Origin: Unio delphinus
Lineage: Eukaryota; Mollusca; Bivalvia; Unionida; Unionidae
Length of the DNA stretch: 64,000 nt
Direction: 5' to 3'
Assembly (NCBI GenBank): GCA_029339505.1
Contig: JAQISU010000097.1
Span: 6,415,001 to 6,479,000, forward strand
Positions 51,293 through 60,100 of the stretch are shown here, piece after piece. A program made the position numbers and the translations under genes. Under the pieces are notes generated by a model. The model was given only the letters and a program-made list of their open reading frames with translations. It had not been told where the DNA came from and made no database searches. Numbering within the stretch: the stretch's first letter is position 1; each line of letters opens with the position of its first letter.

Positions 51293-52384
51293 CTAACATT
51301 TCGATCCACAATGTTTGTGTTGTTCTCGATTGTTATAACCATAATCACATTTTTCACAGTAGTAACTGTATCCCTGGAATGCAGTGATACTGGTAATGGT
51401 ATCAAAATGACCATCGTGATGATAGACGTGAATGTATTTTCCGTCTTTGAAATCGTGGCCTCGAAACAAAAGAGGTCCACGCACTTCTTGAGGGTGTACT
51501 TTCAAAGTGTAATGTGGAGACAAGACGTCTTGCAACTTTTGCATTTCTGGAATACCACAAGGAGTGTCTTTGGATATCCCCGCTTGCTGTAACAGGAGTT
51601 CTGCTTCACTTCTTTGTTTGGCTCGGTCCGATTGTCGAATAGTTTTCCAGGCTCTTTTCCATTCTGTCGTGTCGTTCTTGTTGGCATACGTTCGTCCCAC
51701 GACGACAGCACGGGTTAAACACATCTGGTCTGGAGGATTGTTTATTTGGACGAGGCTTCGCTTCATGCTGCGAAGGCTGTCCACCAATAATACTTTTTTG
51801 CGTCCTGTCCCCTGGGGAAGAGACACGTGGGTCATAAACAGTGTGGCTTTTCCATCGTCAATGTGAAACTTGTCGTTGGATTGTTGCACATGTTGAATTT
51901 TGTCGATGACTTTGGAAGGTGTTAATTCTGATGGACTAGTAAACTCGATCCAAACGGGAGACTTCAAATTATCGTGATGAATAGAAAGTCTCAAGCGATC
52001 GTCTTCTTTGGTTTGACATTGCTGTTTCAGTGCAGTTAACACAGAATCCCACACCTCAGTAATGAACCCTTCTGTATTCTCCAAAGGTACATTGGACTTG
52101 AAATCTTTAAACTTTACGGCATACGTGTAAGCCGTTGTTCTAAATTTTCGAGAGGAACGCTTTTCCGTCTCTCGAATGTGATAGTAATTTTCAGGGTTTA
52201 CTAAGGGTGGTGCACTTTGCTTGGACGTCGATTGTCTGGATGTAAATTCGTGCTCACTCATGTCATCTTCAAAATCACTGGCATGAATTTGAGCCAAGAC
52301 TTCAGCTACTGTACTAGGCGATACATTACGTTTCTGTCTCTTACTGTCTTTTCCTTTCTCCACAGCATAATGAGGTCTTTTCAT
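51293..52384 (-). CDS. POLB: DNA polymerase B N-terminal region (before premature stop)
   Basis: 363 residues from ATG MKRPHYAVEKGKD. Same frame as the polymerase downstream; a single TAG separates them. Residues 80-280 are an alpha/beta region also seen at the N-terminus of other Polinton polymerases. The end (YYCEKCDYGYNNREQHKHC) starts the zinc-finger series that continues beyond the stop. Total polymerase would be about 1357 codons. As it stands the catalytic part would need readthrough or reinitiation. Confidence 0.85.
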   Translation of the reverse strand: MKRPHYAVEKGKDSKRQKRNVSPSTVAEVLAQIHASDFEDDMSEHEFTSRQSTSKQSAPPLVNPENYYHIRETEKRSSRKFRTTAYTYAVKFKDFKSNVPLENTEGFITEVWDSVLTALKQQCQTKEDDRLRLSIHHDNLKSPVWIEFTSPSELTPSKVIDKIQHVQQSNDKFHIDDGKATLFMTHVSLPQGTGRKKVLLVDSLRSMKRSLVQINNPPDQMCLTRAVVVGRTYANKNDTTEWKRAWKTIRQSDRAKQRSEAELLLQQAGISKDTPCGIPEMQKLQDVLSPHYTLKVHPQEVRGPLLFRGHDFKDGKYIHVYHHDGHFDTITSITAFQGYSYYCEKCDYGYNNREQHKHCGSKC

Positions 52385-52517
52385 CTTGTCTGCAAAAAGT
52401 CAAATGACTACCATTTAAAGGCCATAACCTCTATATATTCATGTCCGATCCGTGCATATATAAAGGGTTAGTGTCTAACGGTTCAGTATTCATTTCACTC
52501 TCACATTGACCAGAACG
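52385..52517. promoter_or_regulatory. Divergent promoter between POLB and zinc-knuckle gene
   Basis: Minus-strand TATATAG near 52427-52435 (POLB side) and plus-strand TATATAAAG at 52457-52465, with GTTCAGTATTC about 25 nt downstream as a plausible initiator for the plus-strand gene. Confidence 0.55.
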
Positions 52518-52994
52518 ATGAAAGAACCTACAGAAGTGGAACTTCTCATCAGAGCTTTACGTGGGGTCATACGAAAGTTTTCGTCAGACCAGCCGACAGC
52601 CTGCTCTCCTTCCTATCAAGATAAAAGTCAAGATACTTGCTATATCTGTAAGAAGAAAGGACGTTGGGCTACAGAATGTTCAGATCGTGACAAAAATAAA
52701 AAAGGTACCAATAGAGACAAAAGTCAAGATACCTGTTATTATTGTAAAGAGAAAGGACATTGGTCTCCAAACTGCCCTAAGAAACAACAGGAGCAGGAGG
52801 AGGAGGAGGAGGCGAAGAAGGAGGAGGAGGAGGAGGAAAGAAATTCTGAACAGGAGGAGGAAGAGGTACCCTCCCCCAAGGAAGAACCCCGACACGTTCA
52901 CAAAGACAAGAAAAGAAGACGAAACGAAAGTGAAGAGGAAGAAGAAAAAGAAAAACGTGTGACAGTAAAGAAAATGAAAAAACAGAAAGAGTGA
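52518..52994 (+). CDS. CCHC zinc-knuckle protein, Glu-rich
   Basis: 158 residues from ATG MKEPTEVELLIRALRGVIRK; the frame opens earlier at TTG. Two knuckles: CYICKKKGRWATEC, where the His is replaced by Arg, and intact CYYCKEKGHWSPNC. They are followed by long Glu/Lys runs and a basic tail (KDKKRRRNESEEEEEKEKR). Likely binds nucleic acid; could be gag-derived or an element regulator. Uses a standard AATAAA (53077-53082) and not a histone-type stem-loop. Confidence 0.75.
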   Translation: MKEPTEVELLIRALRGVIRKFSSDQPTACSPSYQDKSQDTCYICKKKGRWATECSDRDKNKKGTNRDKSQDTCYYCKEKGHWSPNCPKKQQEQEEEEEAKKEEEEEERNSEQEEEEVPSPKEEPRHVHKDKKRRRNESEEEEEKEKRVTVKKMKKQKE

Positions 52995-53076
52995 AACAGA
53001 AGAAAACTTATGAACTTTTTAAAAATGGTATTGTGTTATGTTCTGTTGTGATATTGAATTGTAACGTTTGTACTAG

Positions 53077-53082
53077 AATAAA
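53077..53082 (+). terminator. Poly(A) signal of the zinc-knuckle gene
   Basis: AATAAA 83 nt after the stop codon. It contrasts with the histone-type ends of the accessory genes on either side. Confidence 0.6.
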
Positions 53083-53192
53083 CTAAAGAGAAAAAACGTA
53101 AGTGTCTCTTGGTTTTGATTTGATAGAATAAGAACCTACACTCACACATTCATTCACTCACACGTACATCATAGGTTTTTAAAAAAATATAA

Positions 53193-53933
53193 TTAAAAGG
53201 ACTTTTGAGTTTTCATTGAAATAGGCAATTGACATAGTATTTCTTTTCGAAATAATTGGAGTGGTCCTGAAAAGGACCGTTGGTGTTTTGTTTGTTTAAA
53301 ACAAAACAAACTCAGAAACGGGATGAAATCCTCTTGAGCTGTCTTAAGCCTTTGCCACGGCCAAGGCCTACTTCGGGACTGGTGGTTCCTGTCAATGATT
53401 TGGTAGAAATCACTAACGGTGGTAAGGTTGGGTTGTTTCGCTCGAGAAGGTCTTTTTCTCTTCGGTCGTGATAAAGAAGTCTGATACATTTGTTTCAGAC
53501 TCCTTAACTCAGCTAAAATATCTAAAAGTACCGTCGTGACCGTTTGATTTTCACTATTTTCTTTCTGTCCTTGGTCTTCTTTCTTCTCCGTTGCTGCTGC
53601 TGCTACTGTTTCTTCCTGGTGTTTTCTTCTTGCTTCTTCTTCCTGCTGTTGAATAAGAAAAGCTTGTTCTTCTACTTTCTGTTGTTGTAAAAATCGCTCC
53701 AATTCTTCTTTTTGTCTTTGTTTAAAATCATCGACGGGTCCATAAGAAGATGCAGAAGGCAACGAAGGTTCCGGAATAAATTCTTGCGATGTTAAAAAAT
53801 CCACAATATCCCAGTTAAAATCCACTTCTTCTGGATGTAGATTTGTCATGACTTTAGTAGTCATTGCTGTCCCATGACTTGCTGTCTCCACTCCTGGCTC
53901 ACTCCAATTCATTGTCTTCTTACTGTCCGCCAT
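53193..53933 (-). CDS. Accessory coiled-coil protein (unknown)
   Basis: Start at ATG 53933 (MADSKKTMNWSEPGVETASH) in a TCATGGCGGACA context; the frame continues upstream without need. Acidic N-terminus, a long Gln/Glu coiled coil (FKQRQKEELERFLQQQKVEE), then a leucine-rich helix (VLLDILAELRSLKQMYQTSL) and a basic region (SRPKRKRPSRAKQ). The annotated frame runs through the histone-type stem-loop at 53263-53278; a TGA in another register about 40 nt before it suggests the original end, so a small shift may have lengthened it. TATATAG near 53985. No family recognised. Confidence 0.65.
   Translation of the reverse strand: MADSKKTMNWSEPGVETASHGTAMTTKVMTNLHPEEVDFNWDIVDFLTSQEFIPEPSLPSASSYGPVDDFKQRQKEELERFLQQQKVEEQAFLIQQQEEEARRKHQEETVAAAATEKKEDQGQKENSENQTVTTVLLDILAELRSLKQMYQTSLSRPKRKRPSRAKQPNLTTVSDFYQIIDRNHQSRSRPWPWQRLKTAQEDFIPFLSLFCFKQTKHQRSFSGPLQLFRKEILCQLPISMKTQKSF
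53263..53278 (-). terminator. Histone-type 3' stem-loop
   Basis: Minus strand GGTCCTTTTCAGGACC followed by ACTCC and TTCGAAAAGAAATACTATG, the latter shared with the sequence after the 10209 stem-loop. The C-T/G-A stem changes relative to GGCCCT keep pairing. Confidence 0.72.
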
Positions 53934-54101
53934 GATTGACAACTCTCTCGAATCGATTGACTGCGCACAGGCGTTAGTGTCTCTATATAGAAAAGGTGAC
54001 GTCACAGACTGCTCTCTTCCGATTGGATGGTTGTGACTGACTTTTGTAACGCACGTTTGGATTGGTCGATACACTCAATCCGTTTTGCTCCGCTCTTCCC
54101 C

Positions 54102-54109
54102 TATAAATA
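54102..54109 (+). promoter_or_regulatory. TATA box of the 54152 gene
   Basis: TATAAATA 43 nt before the ATG; TTCACTTCACC about 25 nt downstream could be the start site. Divergent from the 53933 gene. Confidence 0.6.
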
Positions 54110-54151
54110 ACCGCAGTACACGGTATTCACTTCACCTGTTCTCATCACAAG

Positions 54152-54385
54152 ATGTGGACTAACGTTGAATCGTCAACCCTTGTGTCAAGTATGCTGTTTA
54201 GGACTGACATACCCATGTATGTCAGATCATCATGGAGTGTCATTCATATGACGGAGACAGCCTTTTGGAAGAGAAGGGTCTACGTGGAAAGACAAGGTTG
54301 CTTGAAGAGAGTTCTCTTCTATGGACCCACAGTAAGGAGAAGTTTAAGGAAGAGAAGAAGATCTGTGAGATGTCCTCTGTGTTAA
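54152..54385 (+). CDS. Small Arg-rich terminal accessory protein (unknown)
   Basis: 77 residues from ATG MWTNVESSTLVSSMLFRTDI. The C-terminus is basic and ends in a Cys pair (RRSLRKRRRSVRCPLC). It is the outermost gene on the right, transcribed towards the end. Its stop lies 27 nt before a histone-type stem-loop placed at the inner edge of the right inverted repeat, mirroring the 8469-9053 gene on the left. No homologue recognised. Confidence 0.6.
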   Translation: MWTNVESSTLVSSMLFRTDIPMYVRSSWSVIHMTETAFWKRRVYVERQGCLKRVLFYGPTVRRSLRKRRRSVRCPLC

Positions 54386-54412
54386 CAAGACAACGTTAAC
54401 ATTACACATAAC

Positions 54413-54428
54413 GGCCCTTTTCAGGGCC
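54413..54428 (+). terminator. Histone-type 3' stem-loop (in right TIR)
   Basis: Plus strand GGCCCTTTTCAGGGCC preceded by AAC and followed by ACTCA, then CTCGAAAAGATAG about 10 nt later. This is a near-perfect match to the histone stem-loop consensus, with loop TTTC. Confidence 0.78.
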
Positions 54429-54792
54429 ACTCATAAGTCTCGAAAAGATAGTAGCTTTCATTGCCACCCTTTTTTTCCCTTGTCCCTCTACACTCCCCTA
54501 TACCCATCATATTCCCCATGTTATATTTCCCTTGAGGCTATATAGACCCACTATGTTCAATTTCCCTTGAGGCTAGATAGACCCACTATGTTCAATTTCC
54601 CTTGAGGCTAGATAGACCCACCCTGTTCAATTTCCCTTGAGGCTATAGTGCCCCAAGCTGTTTTGAGGCTATAGTGCCCCAAGCTGTTTTTGACTGGATT
54701 TTCCCTTGAGGCTATAAATCTTGAGGCTATATTAGCCCAAGCTGTTTTTGATTGGATTTTCCATTGAGGCTACGGTGCCCCCATATACTACT
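54413..54792 (-). repeat. Right terminal inverted repeat of the Maverick
   Basis: Reverse complement of 8072-8451 with few differences. Ends ...TATACTACT, followed by target duplicate TATCTG (54793-54798) and about 28 bp more of the 22-bp minisatellite. Inner edge is the stem-loop at 54413-54428. Confidence 0.93.
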
Positions 54793-55020
54793 TATCTGTA
54801 ATATGTCTCTTTTTTATCTTTAATATGTAGCAGCAGAGAGGGTGAATCAGACAACTTTTTTTTTGTTTTTATTTTTGATTATACCCCCTCCAAAATAACA
54901 CTAGACCCTTCTCGCGAAAAAATAAGTCTCCGACCCTTGTCTGAAAACATTCGCGTTTTCGTTGATGTCGCAACGTCGTTGTCACTCACCCCCTCTGCTG
55001 CTAGAACTTTCAGTTCTGGG

Positions 55021-55640
55021 TTAACCGAATATTTGATCTAGTCCGATACGATATCGTGTTCGAGGGTCATGTAAATTTATTGTTACAAATCCGTGTGGGG
55101 CAGACTGAGCATGACTAAAGAAATTTCTAAATTGATTGAAGTCCATATCAGAACACCATGTCTGCCAAATATTTCGTAGCGTATGTGTATCAACGCCGTT
55201 GAATACAGCAAGCATATTACAGTTATCTCTAATCACTTTTGGAATCTGAGTGTAGCGTTGAGTGACATAGATCACATCAGTGTTTTTATGCCTGCCTCTG
55301 GAAAATATTCTAGCAGGATTTTTTTGATTATCTAACATGACATCGTCGTATACAACTAAATTGTTGATACTTCCATCGAGGTCATTCACGGATGGCGCCT
55401 CGTCAATATCGGTTATAAATTCAATAACATCCTCGGCGGCAATCTCTGAAGCGTTTTCATTAAAATCTTTTAGCACTTCATAGCATCGTTGATCATCTAC
55501 GCTAGGGGCAATTAAATACAACTTATCCCACTTCATCCATCTCATTATTAAATTGAGCAACAATTGCGTTTTACCGGATCAGATGGTCCGATTATAATTG
55601 CGCGGATAGAGTTTGGTAGCGCTGCTACACTGGTTCTCTT
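55021..55640 (-). pseudogene. Packaging ATPase of the second element, broken in the P-loop
   Basis: Downstream of the P-loop the frame 55021-55563 is open: KWDKLYLIAPSV, LDGSINNLVVYDDVMLDNQ (Walker B), VIYVTQRYTQIPKVIRDNC, ending GLDQIFG. The residues before (AIIIGPS) and after (SGKTQLLLNL) the Walker A centre are in different frames, offset by one missing base near 55578. Upstream of that, another in-frame stop occurs near 55650. FtsK/HerA packaging ATPase by motif order. Confidence 0.8.
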
Positions 55641-55689
55641 GTTTTAGTCGCTGAAAAATCAATTATATTCATATCTCTATACATAAATT

Positions 55690-55887
55690 ATGGATCTATA
55701 TTGCGTGAAGTGTAAGGCGCGTACTGGCACAGATGACTTGACGACGATTACAACTAAAAATAACCGATCAGCGCTTTCTGGTAAATGCGTACAATGTAGT
55801 ACAAAGAAATTTAGATTTGTTTCTAAACCCAAGGAACTCAAGGAACCTTTAAAAAAAAACGAGGAGGTGATATCGCAGCCAAGCTAA
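55690..55887 (+). CDS. Zinc-ribbon (DUF5679-like), zero frame
   Basis: 65 codons from ATG: MDLYCVKCKARTGT, then LSGKCVQCSTKKFRFV, a four-Cys zinc ribbon like DUF5679 domains of large DNA viruses and related elements. It ends TAA 28 nt after the heptamer AAAAAAC (55854-55860). In related proteins I recall this ribbon fused to the PLA2 domain encoded next, in the -1 frame. Confidence 0.8.
   Translation: MDLYCVKCKARTGTDDLTTITTKNNRSALSGKCVQCSTKKFRFVSKPKELKEPLKKNEEVISQPS
55854..55860 (+). promoter_or_regulatory. Possible -1 ribosomal frameshift site
   Basis: A-AAA-AAC in the zero frame of the zinc ribbon, inside an A9 run. A -1 slip leads exactly into the PLA2 frame (next codons CGA GGA GGT). 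The alternative is loss or gain of an A in the run. Confidence 0.4.
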
Positions 55888-56219
55888 CTAAACTCCCTGG
55901 AACTCCATGGGCAAAATACCCTGGAGAAAAGCACCTTCCAGGATATAGCTACTGTGGACCGGGAACAAGACTTGATATCAGACTCAATGATCAAAATCAG
56001 CCCCGACCCGGTGAGGAACCAATAAACGCTATTGATAAGGCCTGTCACCTTCATGATGTATCTTATAAAAGCAGTAATCTGCAGCACAGGCATCTAGCAG
56101 ATGTGAAATTAATTCATGCATTAAATGCTATTTCTGATAAATCTTTCAAAGAAAAATTGGCTTCCTTTTTGATAAAATCGGCTATGAAAAGTAAATTGAT
56201 GTTAGGTGCTGGTAATTAA
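55860..56219 (+). CDS. Phospholipase A2 domain (parvovirus VP1u-like), -1 frame
   Basis: 119 codons with no ATG near the start. HLPGYSYCGPGTRLDIR carries the calcium loop (YCGPG), and IDKACHLHDVSYKSS the catalytic HD and Y pattern. These are the features of PLA2 domains in parvovirus VP1 and in adintovirus-type elements, where they help cross endosomal membrane. The C-terminal helix (DKSFKEKLASFLIKSAMKSK) ends in GAGN. It needs frameshifting from the zinc ribbon, or is broken. Confidence 0.85.
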   Translation, partial: RGGDIAAKLTKLPGTPWAKYPGEKHLPGYSYCGPGTRLDIRLNDQNQPRPGEEPINAIDKACHLHDVSYKSSNLQHRHLADVKLIHALNAISDKSFKEKLASFLIKSAMKSKLMLGAGN

Positions 56220-56226
56220 TAACAAC

Positions 56227-57181
56227 ATGGAATCTATTTATTATTCCCCAAGAGGATACTGGAGGGGTAAATCAGCAATCCATAAACTTCGCTAGCGCTG
56301 CAAAAGTGAAAAAAACCACTGCGGCTCATTGGTTATCCAAACAGGCACTATGGCAAATTTATCTACCACCGCCTAAACAAATCAATTTCTCGCATTTTGA
56401 TGTGACCGGACCCAATGAAGTTCATCAGGCTGATCTATTATTTCTGCCACATGATCGTGGTTACAAATACGCATTAACCGTAGTTGATATTGCAAGTCGA
56501 TACAAAGAAGCAGAACCGTTAAAAACAAAATCAGCCACTGAAGTGGCTTCTGCATTTGAAAGGATTTATCGAAGGAGTCCTCTGCACTGGCCAAATCTGT
56601 TACAAGTAGACCCGGGCAAGGAATTTCAGGGTCCAGTGTTATCTACAATGAAATATCATAAAGTCACTATCAGACGAGGACATACTGCGCTACATCGTGA
56701 TCAGGCCATTGTAGAACGGTTTAATAAAACCCTTGCTGAGCGGTTATTTGGATATCAATACGCAAAAGAATTCATCCAAGAAAAAAGATCCCGTGAATGG
56801 GTTAAAAGGTTACCAGCTGTGATTACTGCACTGAATAACGAGATTACTAGAACCATCAACATGAAACCTATCAATGCGATTAAAAAGAAGTCAATACCTG
56901 AAATGGAAATTCAAAAAGATTTTAGCGTTTCCCAACCAATTCTTGGTAGTAATGTCATTGTGAGGTACTTATACGAACCAGGAGAGCTTGAGGGTGGCAC
57001 AAAAAGGGCTACTGATCCTATTTGGAGTATTACTGCACATAAGATATCTAGTATAACACGATCTACGGGTAGACTTCCAATCTATAAACTGGATTCAACT
57101 GCCCCTCAACGGGGTTTTACTAGACAACAATTACAAGTGATACCTGAGGATACTCAATTACCACCGCATGGGCTTAACTAG
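56227..57181 (+). pseudogene. INT: Integrase of the second element, frameshifted near the N-terminus
   Basis: ATG at 56227 opens MESIYYSPRGYWRGKSAIHK and stops at 56293. One extra base at about 56290 separates it from the rest (ASAAKV, then AAHWLSKQALWQIYLPPP). Retroviral-type core: HQADLLFLPHD (D), LLQVDPGKEFQG (D), DQAIVERFNKTLAERL (E). The C-terminal ELEGGTKRATDPIWS and RGFTRQQLQVIP match a widespread animal family. No chromodomain, unlike the first element. Ends in an 8-bp convergent overlap with the giant gene. Confidence 0.88.
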
Positions 57182-60100
57182 CACCCTTGCGTCTATTGCA
57201 CTCAAGACAAGTCAACATCACATTATTTCTGACATGACCGAGATTGTTATTTTTTCTGTCAACGGTGAATTGGCGAGGATCCTTATCCGAATACTGCCAA
57301 CGCATTATACAATTGCAACTTGCGCAGTGATTATTCTGTTGTTGCTTCAGAGTAATTATTAATTCAGCATCAATATCAAATTCTCGTTGTTTTTTTTTGT
57401 CTTGTTGTTTGTAACCGGAGAGTTTTTTATCAATAATATCATTATCATCGCCAATGATTTCATCATCGCCACCAATGATTTCATCATCGCCTGACTCTGT
57501 CAGGACAATTCTTCGAAGTTGATTTATTTTTCGTACTCTAGACACTGCGAGATAGACTAAATTCGACCATTCTATGCGATTATCTACCATCCAAACAATT
57601 GTATCCGATATAGTCAATCCCTGTGAAGAGTGTATTGTTGCTGCATAACCTAGCGTCCATGGGGATTTATTAGCACGCAATGCATCTTCAACGACATTGA
57701 TATCAACCAGCACAATATCATTTAATACGAGAATCTGCTTTTCACGCCTTGACTCTGTCAGGCCTGGAATATCAACTTCGATGTTCTGTTTTCGTGTATC
57801 CGATGGCCTATAACATAACGGTACTGGAAGTTTTGCAAATTTTTGTTTATGCAATTCAAATAACTTCATCTGAAGTGTATCCCTGACTATTTTTCTACTT
57901 GCAATGATTAAATCATTTGGTCTCCACGCTTCCCAAAACTCATTCATGGGAGTTTCCGAAATTATTTCACGGGCTATTTCACACTGGATTTTATCCGGTT
58001 GTAATCTAATTAGTTTCTTAAATTCTTTTAATTCATTATCAAGTGATCTATGATCGGTATCAATTTCTTCATAATAGTCTACAAAACCCTTTAGCCATTC
58101 ATGGGGGGATGCACCGACAAATGGTGGTGGTTGCCCGTGATCACCGCACATGACGATTTTTGTATTCTTCAATAACAACCACTCAAGAAATATTTTTAAG
58201 ACATCTTCGGACACTGTGTCTATTTCATCCCAAAACATGATTTCAGGAATAAATTTCTCTCCCATGCGCTCAGGAGTCCATTTATCTCCATTCCATCGGA
58301 AAAAGCTGTGATAAGTGCAGGCATTTACCCCCCTCTGTATCATTTCTCTTGCAAGTCTATGAGTTAGTGTTAGCACAATCATGTTTGATTTCCCACGATA
58401 TAACTGAATTGCCCGGGTTGTTTTTCCTGACCCGCCACAACCGTTTAAATAAACTGTTTTATATCTACAGATTGGATCCGAAATCGGTGGTGCACTAGAA
58501 AATTCTGAACATTGATTGCTTTTTAAGTAATTATTTTCAATGGTAACATCTGCTGATGGAATATAATCATGAAGCATTTCCTTCTTAATTCTCCATGACC
58601 CCCAATTCTCGTTGCCAGTAGCCTTAAAATCAGCCATTTTGCTATTTATGTAAAATGAGTCAGTAGAAACTCTAACTGCGGTGGTAGGAAATCTATTGAT
58701 CATTGAAAACAGATTGATAGAAGCATAACCAAGCATAGAAGCTCTCAAATATGTGTACTGCGGATTGTATCCATCAGTGAAAGTAACAATTGTACCCAAT
58801 TTGGTTCCATCGGACATAAATGCGTCCTTACGATTGACATATAAGCCCCTATTCGTTAAATCTTTGATTACAAAATCGTATTCAGCATTGTCTATAATCA
58901 ATCGTGAAGAATATCTCGTATTATCATCTTTGCCACCTTGGGTAAATTTACCGATTATTCTTCGTCCAAGATCTTTTGCTTCATTGTTTCTGATTTCAAA
59001 TAACTGTCTGGACCAATCCATAATTTGTTGTTCATTAAAATCAGGAAACAGTTTTCGCTCTTCGCTAATTATTTTTTCTAGATCAGGTTGTGGTAACCAG
59101 ACTGATTTCTGTGCTCGATAGGATATAATTGCTTCACTGACAATTAATGATTTTAACATCTTACAATCAAGCATATACCGTAATAACACTATTGGCATCC
59201 AGTGTTTTTCAGACATGTGTTTACCAATCCAAAGATAACTACACGGATGAAGCCCTTCAGCCATTTCAAATGATGCTACACAAGCGAATCCGGTTAAATC
59301 GAAATGTGGCAGTGGTCCATTAATAGCAACACGGGTCATTTCGTGTGTAGGGTGTCCAAATCGTTTGAAATATTTCTCACACTCTCCATACCCAAGAAAA
59401 CTTCCTGGATAACATGCAATCATATCAACTGAAATAACGGTATCAGCGGTGTATTTTGTGTTCCATAATCCTCCATGGCTGTATTCAAGACAGGACAATT
59501 TGACATCTGATAAGAACTCACTTCGGGTTGGTTTCCTACCGTTTTTCTTTCTAGCAAAATGTGCTGCAACTGATGGTACTGTAAAACAGTTTGCTAATAA
59601 TTGATCGTTGTCTTCCCCCAGAGAACTCTGGGGAGAAAACTCACTAGCTAGTTGTTTCATTTGATTCTGCAGTTCTTCAGTACGGTACAATTCTCCGTTG
59701 GGCCTTACAAACTGATCAAATCTACATTCTTCGTCTGAAGTACTATGAAATAGCCACACTGACACAGAATCGTTTTTACTCAAATGGTAAATAGCATCAA
59801 ATAATTTCTGCTCTGAAAAAAACTCTTCGGTTCCAAACAGAGTTTGGGATAGATATTTTACGGTTCTATCCCGTGGGAATATTGTTACTGCAGATGACCA
59901 CGCGTGTGCGTTATGATCAATAATTTCAATGGGAGCTCCCTGTGATTTATATTTCGATTCGTATAATACTTCTCCGGTGATTGTCCTTACCGATATTGGA
60001 AATCTCAATGATGTTTCTAATTTGGCTATATCTTGAATTGTTGCCCCATGCTGTTGCACTGTCAGTTCCCACTCGGTTATTTTTTTTCGTCTTAGATCAG

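Larger units (their letters stand above)
8072..54792. mobile_element. Giant Maverick/Polinton, about 46.7 kb
   Basis: The two ends are inverted copies of about 380 bp. The outermost bases are 5'-AGTAGTATATGGGGG and its complement. Each end is flanked by the same 6 bp, TATCTG (8066-8071 and 54793-54798), which also belongs to the host minisatellite unit. A 6-bp duplication, AG/CT termini and the gene set inside (PolB, integrase, ATPase, protease, capsid proteins) are Polinton hallmarks. The core genes occupy 37.4-54.4 kb. The 29-kb left arm of structured modules is unusual and makes this copy about twice the usual 15-25 kb. Nested retrotransposons add to the length. Confidence 0.93.

Noticed and set aside
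54828..55003. Independent 177-bp MITE
   Set aside because: No matching target duplication was found at its edges, and it ends 17 bp from the ATPase stop, so I prefer it as the terminal part of the second element. Not excluded.
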